A program made the translations under genes and the position numbers. Positions 32,163 to 39,367 of a stretch of DNA of 39,367 nucleotides are shown piece by piece. Source of the DNA: Proteobacteria bacterium ST_bin16 (GTDB lineage: Bacteria; Pseudomonadota; Gammaproteobacteria; Burkholderiales; Nitrosomonadaceae). The notes under the pieces are model-generated. The model was not told where the DNA came from, did no database searches, and was given only the letters and a program-made list of their open reading frames with translations. The stretch spans positions 1 through 39,367 of the forward strand of contig MSXT01000071.1 in NCBI GenBank assembly GCA_002083595.1. Direction: 5' to 3'. The stretch's first letter is position 1, and every line of letters begins with the position of its first letter.

Positions 32163-33395
32163 TTAATGCTGCAAGGCCGGAAATTTGGCGATAATCTGCA
32201 TTTCCTGCTCATCTCGCTTGATTTTGAGCGGCAGCCAGGTTCCCGGCGCTTGGCGCTTTACGATGGTGGTCACGTCTTCCAGCGTTTTAACCGGCAGACC
32301 GGCCATTTCCAGAATCACATCGGAATCCTGCAATTTAGCGGCATCGGCAATGCTGTTTTTTTCCACTTGCAATATCACCGCGCCACCCCTGCCCATCTCA
32401 TAGCGGATACCGAGACGCTGAAACTGCGGCCGGAAAGATTCGGAAACATGCGGCAGCACACCAAACACCGCGTCGGCCACACCGGCAACCAAGGTCTTGC
32501 AGGATTTATCGCTATCCCACGGCAGCAATCCGGCAACGGATTTGATGCCCAAGTCGCGCAATTGATGCGGCACGCCAAAACCGTGCAGCACGTGACCCGT
32601 GCCCATGACACCGACCACCAGCGGTTTTTCCGCGCCACTGGATTGCGTCACGGCTTGTTGCAGAATCTGCGCCATGGCGCGGTCCCACAATTGCTGCCCG
32701 CCGATGAAGCGGCGGAAATCCGGATCGTCCTGCGTGGTTTCATTTTTATGTTTGCGGTCGTGCTGTTTATAGATCGGCAGCAAAAAATCGACGTACGCCT
32801 GACTGGGCTCCGCCGGACGCGTCAAGCCTTCGCGCTCTTCCACCGGAACACCGTAAAAACCCTTTTCCGCCACTTGGCGGCGCAGGCTGGTTTCAATGTT
32901 CAGCGCCAGCATCGGAATGCGATTCATGCGGGCAAAATGAAACAGAGGCAGATACAGGTTAGCATCGGTATTCCAGACCTGATCCCATTCCGCCGCGCGC
33001 AGGAATTCTTTTTCGCTCAACTCACCGGCAATCCATTTATCCAGCGTGGCTTGCACGCGGCGCGGAAACATTTCAAAACCGATCACCATATTCGGACGTT
33101 GCGCGTGCAAAGCCGCCAGCATTTGCAATTGCCAGCGGTGATGATCGGCGTTGATATGCGTTTCTCCCAGCAACACCACCGAGGCTTTGGCGGCGCGCGC
33201 GATGACTTCCTGCTGCGAGGTTTTACCGGAACCGGGAACAATCCAGTCCCCCAGCGGCACGCAGTTATTCGGCACCGGTTTCTTTGCCGGAGTAATCACC
33301 GCAGCCGCATGATTCATGGCCAGGCTCAGCAGCAAAAAGGTGAGATACAGGAGGCTGTTGCGTTGGGTTATCTTGAAATTTGTCATTTTATTCAT
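32163..33395 (-). CDS. ChaN-like haem-uptake-fold protein with C-terminal PDZ domain
   Basis: The 410-residue protein has a signal peptide (about 1-32) and a ChaN/Tiki-type domain: VVLLGETHINADHHRWQL, NMVIGFEMFPRRVQ and ALNIETSLRR, with LVVGVMGTGHVLHGFGVP later. These GETH and GxGH motifs give the conserved Glu and His set that binds haem or acts as a protease in this superfamily. Residues from about 325 form a PDZ domain (GRGGAVILQVEKNSIADAAK, then LQDSDVILEMAGLPVKTLED), which would bind protein C-termini. ChaN usually lacks a PDZ domain, so the fusion is notable. It lies 35 bases after purL and 10 bases before the M1-like peptidase. Confidence 0.82.
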   Translation of the reverse strand: MNKMTNFKITQRNSLLYLTFLLLSLAMNHAAAVITPAKKPVPNNCVPLGDWIVPGSGKTSQQEVIARAAKASVVLLGETHINADHHRWQLQMLAALHAQRPNMVIGFEMFPRRVQATLDKWIAGELSEKEFLRAAEWDQVWNTDANLYLPLFHFARMNRIPMLALNIETSLRRQVAEKGFYGVPVEEREGLTRPAEPSQAYVDFLLPIYKQHDRKHKNETTQDDPDFRRFIGGQQLWDRAMAQILQQAVTQSSGAEKPLVVGVMGTGHVLHGFGVPHQLRDLGIKSVAGLLPWDSDKSCKTLVAGVADAVFGVLPHVSESFRPQFQRLGIRYEMGRGGAVILQVEKNSIADAAKLQDSDVILEMAGLPVKTLEDVTTIVKRQAPGTWLPLKIKRDEQEMQIIAKFPALQH

Positions 33396-33430
33396 TCTTT
33401 TAAAGGTTCAATGGATCACAACGGAATCGT

Positions 33431-36400
33431 TCACCCTACCCATTTACGCGCATTGCGGAACAAGCGCATCCACGGACCGTCTTCGGCTTTGCCAGAGCGT
33501 ATATCCGGGTGCCACGAATGCTGCGTCACGCGGAACACCCGCTCCGGATGCGGCATCAACACATTGAAACGCCCGTCGGGTGTGGTTAAACCGGTCATCC
33601 CGTGCAGCGAGCCATTCGGATTGAACGGATAACGCTCGGTAACTTGCCCGTGATTGTCAACAAAACGCAAGGTCACCAAAGCTGCCACACTTTCAGTTTG
33701 AGCAGAGGAAAACTCAACTCTGCCTTCACCGTGCGCTACCGTGACCGGCATCCGGCTGCCCGCCATGCCGTCAAAAAACAGCGACGAACTGGGCTGTACT
33801 TCCACCATGACAAAGCGCGCTTCGAATTGTTCCGACAGATTGCGTTTAAATAGCGGCCAAGTATCCGCGCCGGGAATGATTTCGTGCAAGTTGCTCATCA
33901 TTTGGCAGCCATTGCAAACGCCCAGCGCGAACGTGTCGCCGCGCTGGAAAAATGCTTCGAATTCATCGCGCGCGCGCGGATTGAATAGAATCGACTTGGC
34001 CCAACCTTCTCCTGCGCCCAGCACATCACCATAAGAAAATCCGCCGCACGCAACGAACCCTTTGAAATCTCCCAAGGAAACACGCCCTGCGATAATGTCG
34101 CTCATGTGCACATCCATCGCGGTAAAACCGGCGCGATCGAACGCCGCCGCCATTTCCACATGCCCGTTGACCCCTTGCTCGCGCAGAATGGCCATGCGCG
34201 GACGCACACCCGTTTGAATGAACGGCGCGGCAATATCGTCACTGGCATCGTACCGCAGCGCGACTTGAAGACCGGGATCGGCGGTATCGAGCATGCGGTC
34301 GAATTCTTGTTGCGCACAGGCCGGATTGTCTCGCAATTTTTGCATTTGATAGGTGGTTTCCGACCAGGCGCGTTGCACATCCACCCGTTTTTCCGCCAGC
34401 ACCGCCTTGTTATTGCGCATCAGGCGGATCTCGTCCGACCGGTTCAATTGACCGATGATAAAACTGGCATCGCGCAACCCCGCATCGGCCAGCACTTGCA
34501 TGACCTCTTGACGTTGTGCGGCGGCAATTTGTATCACCGCCCCCAACTCCTCATTAAACAGCACCGCAAGCATGCGTTCCAGGAAGCGCCCACCGAGCTG
34601 CTCCGGGCGCAATTCCGAGCCGTCGAGATCGCTGTACTGCGGATCGAAGCACAATTGATCCAGATTCACCGTTATGCCCGTATGCCCGGCAAACGCCATT
34701 TCGCACAGCGTCACAAAAAGACCGCCGTCGGAGCGGTCGTGATACGCGAGTAATTTGTCCGTTGCATTGAGTTGCTGGATCGCGTTGAAGAAATTATGCA
34801 ATTGTTGCGCGCCGGTTTCGCCGTCGATATCCGGCGCGTGATTGCCGACTTGTTTATACACTTGCGCCAATGCCGAACCACCCAGACGATTCTGCCCTCG
34901 CCCTAAGTCGATCAGAATCAATTCGCTGTCGCCGCAATCGGTGCGCAATTGCGGCGTCAAAGTTTTGCGTACATCCGTCACCGTGGCAAAAGACGAGATG
35001 ATCAGCGACAGCGGCGCAGTGACCTCCTTGCGCGTACCCGATTCTTCCCACGCGGTTTTCATCGACATCGAATCTTTTCCGACCGGGATGCTAATGCCCA
35101 ACTGCGGGCACAATTCCATGCCAACGGTGTGCACCGCGTCGTACAACCCGGCATCCTCGCCCGGATGTCCGGCGGCCGCCATCCAGTTGGCCGATAATTT
35201 GATTTTTCCGATCCCGGCAATCGCCGCTGCGGCGATATTAGTGATCGACTCACCCACCGCCATACGCGCAGCGGCTTTCGGATCGATCAACGCCAGCGGC
35301 GTGCGCTCGCCGATGGCGAATGCTTCGCCCAAAACGGTTTGATACCCCATGCTGGTGACCGCGACATCGGCGACCGGAATCTGCCACGGGCCGACCATTT
35401 GATCGCGCGCCGACAATCCGCCGACGCTGCGGTCGCCGATGGCGATCAAGAAAGTTTTGTCGGCTACCGCGGGCAAGCGCAGCACGCGGTAAACAGCTTC
35501 GGTCAGTGTCACACCCGACCAATCGAGCGCGAGTAGGATTCTTTCTCCATGCGCCACATCACGTGTCATTTTCGGCGGCTTGCCGAGCAAAACCGGCAGC
35601 GGCATATCAACCGGCGGTGTAGGCGATTGCGGATCGACGACCACCAGCTGTTCATCACCGGTCGCCTCGCCCACGACGGCAAATGGACAGCGTTCGCGCT
35701 CGCAGATGCTTTGGAACAACGTCAACGACTCCGGTTTGATCGCCAGCACGTAGCGCTCTTGCGCTTCGTTACTCCAGATCTGCATCGGCGACATGCTGGT
35801 TTCCTCGGATGGCACTGCGCGCAAATTGAAACGTCCGCCGCGCCCGGAATCGTGCACCAATTCCGGAAAGGCATTGGACAAACCGCCCGCGCCGACGTCA
35901 TGAATGAACAAAATCGGATTGTCCTCGCCGCTGCGTTGCAATTGCCAGCAACGGTCGATCACCTCCTGCGCGCGCCGCTGCATTTCCGGGTTGCCGCGCT
36001 GCACCGAATCGAAATCCAGCGCTTCGGTATTGGCGCCGGTATCCATGCTGGACGCCGCGCCGCCGCCTAAGCCGATCAGCATGCCGGGACCGCCCAATTG
36101 AATCAGCAGTGCGCCCGGTAAAAATTTCTCCTTGCGCACATGGCCATCGGCAATCTGTCCGACACCACCCGCCAGCATGACCGGCTTATGATAGCCACGC
36201 ATTTCCCCGCCCACGCGTTCCTCGAAAGTGCGGAAATAACCCGCCAGATTGGGACGGCCGAATTCGTTATTGAACGCCGCGCCGCCGATCGGCCCTTCCA
36301 GCATGATTTGCAACGCCGAAGCAATGCGTCCGGGCTTGCCGTAGTTTGATTGTTCATCGCTTCGATTGAGTTCCCACGGTTGCACGAAACCCGGAATATT

Positions 36401-37417
36401 CAAATTGGACACGGAGAAACCGCTCAACCCGGCTTTCGGTTTTGCCCCCCGTCCGGTCGCGCCTTCGTCGCGAATCTCGCCGCCAACACCGGTCGCCGCG
36501 CCGGGAAACGGCGAAATCGCAGTCGGGTGGTTATGCGTTTCCACCTTCATCAGCACATGCGTTTTTTCCTGCGCGTAGCCATAAACCTGCCCGTCGCCCG
36601 GATAAAACCGGTTAATTTCCGCCCCTTCGATCACGCTGGCGTTGTCGGCGTACGCCACCAACGTGCCTTGCGGGTGGGTTTGATGCGTGTTGCGGATCAT
36701 GGCGAACAGGGATTTGTCCTGTGGTTTACCGTCGATAATCCAATCGGCATTGAAGATTTTGTGACGGCAATGCTCGGAATTCGCCTGCGCGAACATCATC
36801 AGTTCGACATCGGTCGGATTGCGCGCCATTTGCTGGAAGTTATGCACCAAATATTCGATTTCATCCTCCGACAACGCCAGCCCCATGCTTTGATTGGCTT
36901 GCCGCAGTGCATTGATGCCGCCACCGAGCACATCGATGGTGTTGAGCGGCTTCGGCGCAAAATGCTGGAATAGTTTGGCCGCATCGTCGAATGAATAAAA
37001 TACCGCTTCGGTCATGCGATCATGCAGCAATGCCTTGAGACTCGCTTTGTCCTCAGTGGACAGCGGCGCATCGCATTGAATGTAATAAGCAATGCCGCGT
37101 TCGATACGCTCGACCGCCGCTAATCCGCAGTGCCGGGCAATATCGGTGGCTTTGGTCGACCACGGCGAAATCGTGCCAGGGCGCGGCAACACCAAAAAGA
37201 ACTCACCGGGATGTTTCGCGTTTTCCCACGCCTGATCGTGGTTGAGCAATTTGCGCAAGGCATTCAACTCGGCTTCTTGCAGGTTCCGGGTAAGCGAACA
37301 AAAATGCCAGAATTCGGTATTCAGCGCGGATACCGGCAGATTCAGCGTGTTAATTTGTTGTCGTAATTTTTCCAGACGAAACGGAGAAAGCGCACGTCCA
37401 CCACAAAATTGGAGCAT
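33431..37417 (-). CDS. purL: Phosphoribosylformylglycinamidine synthase, large single-chain form
   Basis: PurL uses glutamine and ATP to turn FGAR into FGAM in de novo purine synthesis. The 1328-residue protein is the fused proteobacterial form, in order: an N-terminal PurS-like part, a linker, two AIR-synthase-related ATP domains (KVETHNHPTAISPFPGAATG, ENPILFIHDVGAGGLSNAFP in part, SVGGLSARDQMVGPWQIP) and a class I glutaminase. In the glutaminase are the nucleophile GVCNGCQMMSN and the His-Glu pair MPHPERVF. Length is normal. The ATG at 37417 starts MLQFCGGRALSPFRLEKL. It is divergent from nnr, and the ChaN-PDZ gene follows 35 bases downstream. Confidence 0.97.
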   Translation of the reverse strand: MLQFCGGRALSPFRLEKLRQQINTLNLPVSALNTEFWHFCSLTRNLQEAELNALRKLLNHDQAWENAKHPGEFFLVLPRPGTISPWSTKATDIARHCGLAAVERIERGIAYYIQCDAPLSTEDKASLKALLHDRMTEAVFYSFDDAAKLFQHFAPKPLNTIDVLGGGINALRQANQSMGLALSEDEIEYLVHNFQQMARNPTDVELMMFAQANSEHCRHKIFNADWIIDGKPQDKSLFAMIRNTHQTHPQGTLVAYADNASVIEGAEINRFYPGDGQVYGYAQEKTHVLMKVETHNHPTAISPFPGAATGVGGEIRDEGATGRGAKPKAGLSGFSVSNLNIPGFVQPWELNRSDEQSNYGKPGRIASALQIMLEGPIGGAAFNNEFGRPNLAGYFRTFEERVGGEMRGYHKPVMLAGGVGQIADGHVRKEKFLPGALLIQLGGPGMLIGLGGGAASSMDTGANTEALDFDSVQRGNPEMQRRAQEVIDRCWQLQRSGEDNPILFIHDVGAGGLSNAFPELVHDSGRGGRFNLRAVPSEETSMSPMQIWSNEAQERYVLAIKPESLTLFQSICERERCPFAVVGEATGDEQLVVVDPQSPTPPVDMPLPVLLGKPPKMTRDVAHGERILLALDWSGVTLTEAVYRVLRLPAVADKTFLIAIGDRSVGGLSARDQMVGPWQIPVADVAVTSMGYQTVLGEAFAIGERTPLALIDPKAAARMAVGESITNIAAAAIAGIGKIKLSANWMAAAGHPGEDAGLYDAVHTVGMELCPQLGISIPVGKDSMSMKTAWEESGTRKEVTAPLSLIISSFATVTDVRKTLTPQLRTDCGDSELILIDLGRGQNRLGGSALAQVYKQVGNHAPDIDGETGAQQLHNFFNAIQQLNATDKLLAYHDRSDGGLFVTLCEMAFAGHTGITVNLDQLCFDPQYSDLDGSELRPEQLGGRFLERMLAVLFNEELGAVIQIAAAQRQEVMQVLADAGLRDASFIIGQLNRSDEIRLMRNNKAVLAEKRVDVQRAWSETTYQMQKLRDNPACAQQEFDRMLDTADPGLQVALRYDASDDIAAPFIQTGVRPRMAILREQGVNGHVEMAAAFDRAGFTAMDVHMSDIIAGRVSLGDFKGFVACGGFSYGDVLGAGEGWAKSILFNPRARDEFEAFFQRGDTFALGVCNGCQMMSNLHEIIPGADTWPLFKRNLSEQFEARFVMVEVQPSSSLFFDGMAGSRMPVTVAHGEGRVEFSSAQTESVAALVTLRFVDNHGQVTERYPFNPNGSLHGMTGLTTPDGRFNVLMPHPERVFRVTQHSWHPDIRSGKAEDGPWMRLFRNARKWVG

Positions 37418-37494
37418 CAGAGGAAATAAGGCGGTTATTTAAAGATTGCAATTTTACACGAGAAGATGTACTTATCGCTGATCATCCCATACCC

Positions 37495-39030
37495 ATGCAA
37501 ATTATGGACACAGCCGATCCGGTTTTTTCAACCGCTGAAATCCGCGACATTGAACAGCAAGCTGCGAAACTACCCAAACCGCCCCGTTTGATGGAAAAAG
37601 CAGGCTTGGCGGCGGCGCAAGTGATCCGCGACCAGTTATTGAAAGGCCCGGGCCATCAAATCCTGGTGCTGGCGGGCCCGGGCAACAACGGCGGCGATGC
37701 ATTCGTCGTAGCACGTTATTTGCAGGAATGGGGCAATGCGGTGACGGTGGTATTCGGCGGCGACGGCAACCGTGTTCCGCCGGATGCCAAACAAGCGCTG
37801 CAAGCCTGGTTCGATATTGGCGGCGACATTTGCGCCGGGATACCGGATGGCGATCGAAGCTGGGATGCCGTGGTCGACGGTTTATTCGGCATCGGCCTGG
37901 ATCAATCGCAACATCGCCCGATTGAAGGGAAATACCGCGAATGGATTGAAACTGTGAACCAGATGGCGACACCCATCATCGCGCTGGATATTCCATCCGG
38001 ATTGGGTAGTGACGACGGTTGTATTTATGGCATCGCCATTCACGCCACGCTGACGATCACTTTTATTGGTTTAAAACCGGGGTTGTTCACCCATTCCGGC
38101 CCGGAATGCTGCGGTACGATCGTGTTGCGCGATTTGGATATTCAACTACCCTCGCCGCCTGAACCGCACACTTGGCTGCTGAATCATAAACTTGCGCAAT
38201 CATTATTGCCGTCTGCGCGTCGCGCCAACAGCCATAAAGGCTCGTTCGGCAACGTTGCCATCCTCGGCGGCTCGACCGGCATGATCGGCGCGGCGCTGTT
38301 GGCAGGACGCGCTGCCTTGCATCTGGGTGCGGGACGGGTTTATCTCGGTTTGCTGGCAGACAATGCGCCGCCGGTCGATTTTTCCCAACCGGAGCTGATG
38401 CTGCGCGCGCCATCCGAGTTGTTCACGCTAGCGCCGCTTGATTGCTTGATTGTTGGTCCCGGTTTGGGACAATTGGCGGAAGCATTATCGTGGCTGGAGA
38501 AAGCACTCGCCAGTGATTGCACATTGGTCATTGATGCTGATGCACTCAATTTGATCGCACAGCATTCACCGCTGGCGAAGAAACTCAGTCAACGCAACGC
38601 CGCCGCCATCCTGACACCCCACCCCGCCGAAGCGGCGCGCCTGCTGAACACTGGCACCGCCGCCGTGCAGCAAAACCGTATGAACGCTGCCCTTCAAATC
38701 GCACAGCAATTCCATTGCCATGCCGTGCTGAAAGGCGCGGGCAGCATTTGCTGTTTCCCGGATGGAAAACGCTACCTGAACACCAGCGGCAACCCCGCGC
38801 TCAGCACCGCCGGGACCGGCGATATATTAGCCGGAATGATGGGTGCGCTAATCGCCCAAGGTTTGAATCCCGGACACGCATTGTTGCTGGCGGTCTATCT
38901 GCACGGCGCTGCGGCAGATGGTTGGGTGCAGCAGCATCACGGTATGGTGGGAATGGTGGCGTCGGAAGTGATTGCTGAAGCACGGTTGTTGCTGAATGAG
39001 TGGATTTACCGGAAAATAGTCACTCCATGA
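37495..39030 (+). CDS. nnr: Bifunctional NAD(P)HX epimerase and ADP-dependent dehydratase
   Basis: The protein repairs hydrated, damaged NADH and NADPH. Residues 1-215 form the epimerase domain (LAGPGNNGGDAFVVARYL, IALDIPSGLGSDDG). From about 240 onward is the ribokinase-like dehydratase domain (GNVAILGGSTGMIGAALLAG, LIVGPGLGQ, ILTPHPAEAARLL, STAGTGDILAGMMGALIAQG), which uses ADP or ATP. Both domains are complete in the usual order of a 511-residue fusion. The start is ATG 37495 (or the ATG nine bases on). It diverges from purL over 77 bases. No ribosome-binding site is obvious. Confidence 0.95.
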   Translation: MQIMDTADPVFSTAEIRDIEQQAAKLPKPPRLMEKAGLAAAQVIRDQLLKGPGHQILVLAGPGNNGGDAFVVARYLQEWGNAVTVVFGGDGNRVPPDAKQALQAWFDIGGDICAGIPDGDRSWDAVVDGLFGIGLDQSQHRPIEGKYREWIETVNQMATPIIALDIPSGLGSDDGCIYGIAIHATLTITFIGLKPGLFTHSGPECCGTIVLRDLDIQLPSPPEPHTWLLNHKLAQSLLPSARRANSHKGSFGNVAILGGSTGMIGAALLAGRAALHLGAGRVYLGLLADNAPPVDFSQPELMLRAPSELFTLAPLDCLIVGPGLGQLAEALSWLEKALASDCTLVIDADALNLIAQHSPLAKKLSQRNAAAILTPHPAEAARLLNTGTAAVQQNRMNAALQIAQQFHCHAVLKGAGSICCFPDGKRYLNTSGNPALSTAGTGDILAGMMGALIAQGLNPGHALLLAVYLHGAAADGWVQQHHGMVGMVASEVIAEARLLLNEWIYRKIVTP

Positions 39031-39055
39031 AAAGAATTAGGCGTAGCTGATTTAA

Positions 39056-39337
39056 CTATTTCCATTGATACAGTAACTCAATTTTATTGTAAATCCGGGG
39101 AAATCCGCTGCCTAAATTCCCCCATCCTCTTTGCCATTGAGAAATATCTTTTATATAGGATAAGTTGTCATCAGACAATCCTATAGATTTCATAACATCC
39201 TCGTAATTTTTACTTTCCTCAATCTTTAATCCACCACCCGTGAGGCATAGAGCAAACCACCATACTGTATCTTTTTCATGAAATATTTCATCGAGAAAAT
39301 TTAGTGCCTCTTTTGGTTGAAATTGTTGTGTTCCCAA
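39056..39337 (-). CDS. Hypothetical protein, possibly a fragment
   Basis: The minus-strand frame is open from a TAG at 39356-39358 to the stop at 39056. No ATG is present; TTG at 39337 would give 93 residues with no clear ribosome-binding site. It contains LGTQQFQPKEALNFLDEIF, TVWWFALCLTGGGLKIEE and WQRGWGNLGSGFPRIYN and is richer in A+T than nnr. I recognise no family. It could be the C-terminal end of a gene interrupted by the stop at 39356, or an independent small gene with a weak start. It converges on nnr with a 25-base gap between the two genes' ends. Confidence 0.4.
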   Translation of the reverse strand: MGTQQFQPKEALNFLDEIFHEKDTVWWFALCLTGGGLKIEESKNYEDVMKSIGLSDDNLSYIKDISQWQRGWGNLGSGFPRIYNKIELLYQWK

Positions 39338-39367
39338 TAATGTATAGGCTCTAGACTATCAGAGGTT

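Noticed and set aside
32127..33632. A 501-codon plus-strand open frame opposite the ChaN-PDZ gene and the purL end
   Set aside because: It lies antisense to a gene with full family motifs, has an Arg/His/Gln-rich composition typical of shadow frames, and has no recognisable domain.
34106..34753. A 215-codon plus-strand frame within purL
   Set aside because: It is antisense to the purL coding region; no family signature and no ribosome-binding site of note.

Overview
The window looks like chromosome of a betaproteobacterium, most likely the ammonia-oxidising family Nitrosomonadaceae (Nitrosomonas-like). This is inferred from a mid-range base composition, a short-form HisG, a betaproteobacterial-type FlhDC, a gene with a PEP-CTERM sorting tail, and the general look of the housekeeping proteins. 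No ribosomal RNA or marker gene settles the species. I see no tRNA, rRNA, CRISPR array or intact insertion sequence.

Left part (1-9355): a partial FRG-domain gene overlaps the end of a purE-purK-purC operon on the minus strand. Plus-strand exbD, sodB, hisG, hisD and a SpoU-type RNA methyltransferase follow. A small NrfJ-like periplasmic protein then converges on uvrB. Centre-left (9434-14663): a class I aminotransferase, the flagellar master regulators flhC and flhD (minus), a small unknown protein, a PRMT-like methyltransferase, an imperfect tandem repeat, and an outer-membrane barrel gene whose signal-peptide codons are thrown out of frame by a run of nine T.

Middle (14942-24806): an OFA-family transporter; a compact plus-strand set of a small membrane protein, a lipoprotein-like alpha/beta hydrolase and a large endonuclease/exonuclease/phosphatase-fold protein; then an accessory stretch with a PD-(D/E)XK-like protein, a glutathione transferase, a secreted helical protein, a VOC protein and a DUF2971 protein. 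Most of these are single genes, several with strong ribosome-binding sites.

Right part (25114-39367): the ABC-F protein ybiT, an unknown multi-pass membrane protein, a PEP-CTERM protein with stacked hairpins at its 3' end, a degenerate patch where an insertion-sequence transposase fragment is joined in frame to a PEP-CTERM tail, a vapBC toxin-antitoxin pair, and a minus-strand run of purL, a ChaN-PDZ protein and an unusual M1-like peptidase. The bifunctional NAD(P)HX repair gene nnr lies opposite purL, and an unrecognised fragment closes the window.

Functionally, purE, purK, purC and purL supply four enzymes of de novo IMP synthesis, and hisG and hisD the first and last enzymes of histidine synthesis. 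The points most worth a second look are the nine-T frameshift with the tandem repeat upstream of it, the 507-residue nuclease-like orphan, the membrane protein-hydrolase-phosphodiesterase set, and the transposase/PEP-CTERM scar. I did not find a clear-cut, complete new system; these are candidates.
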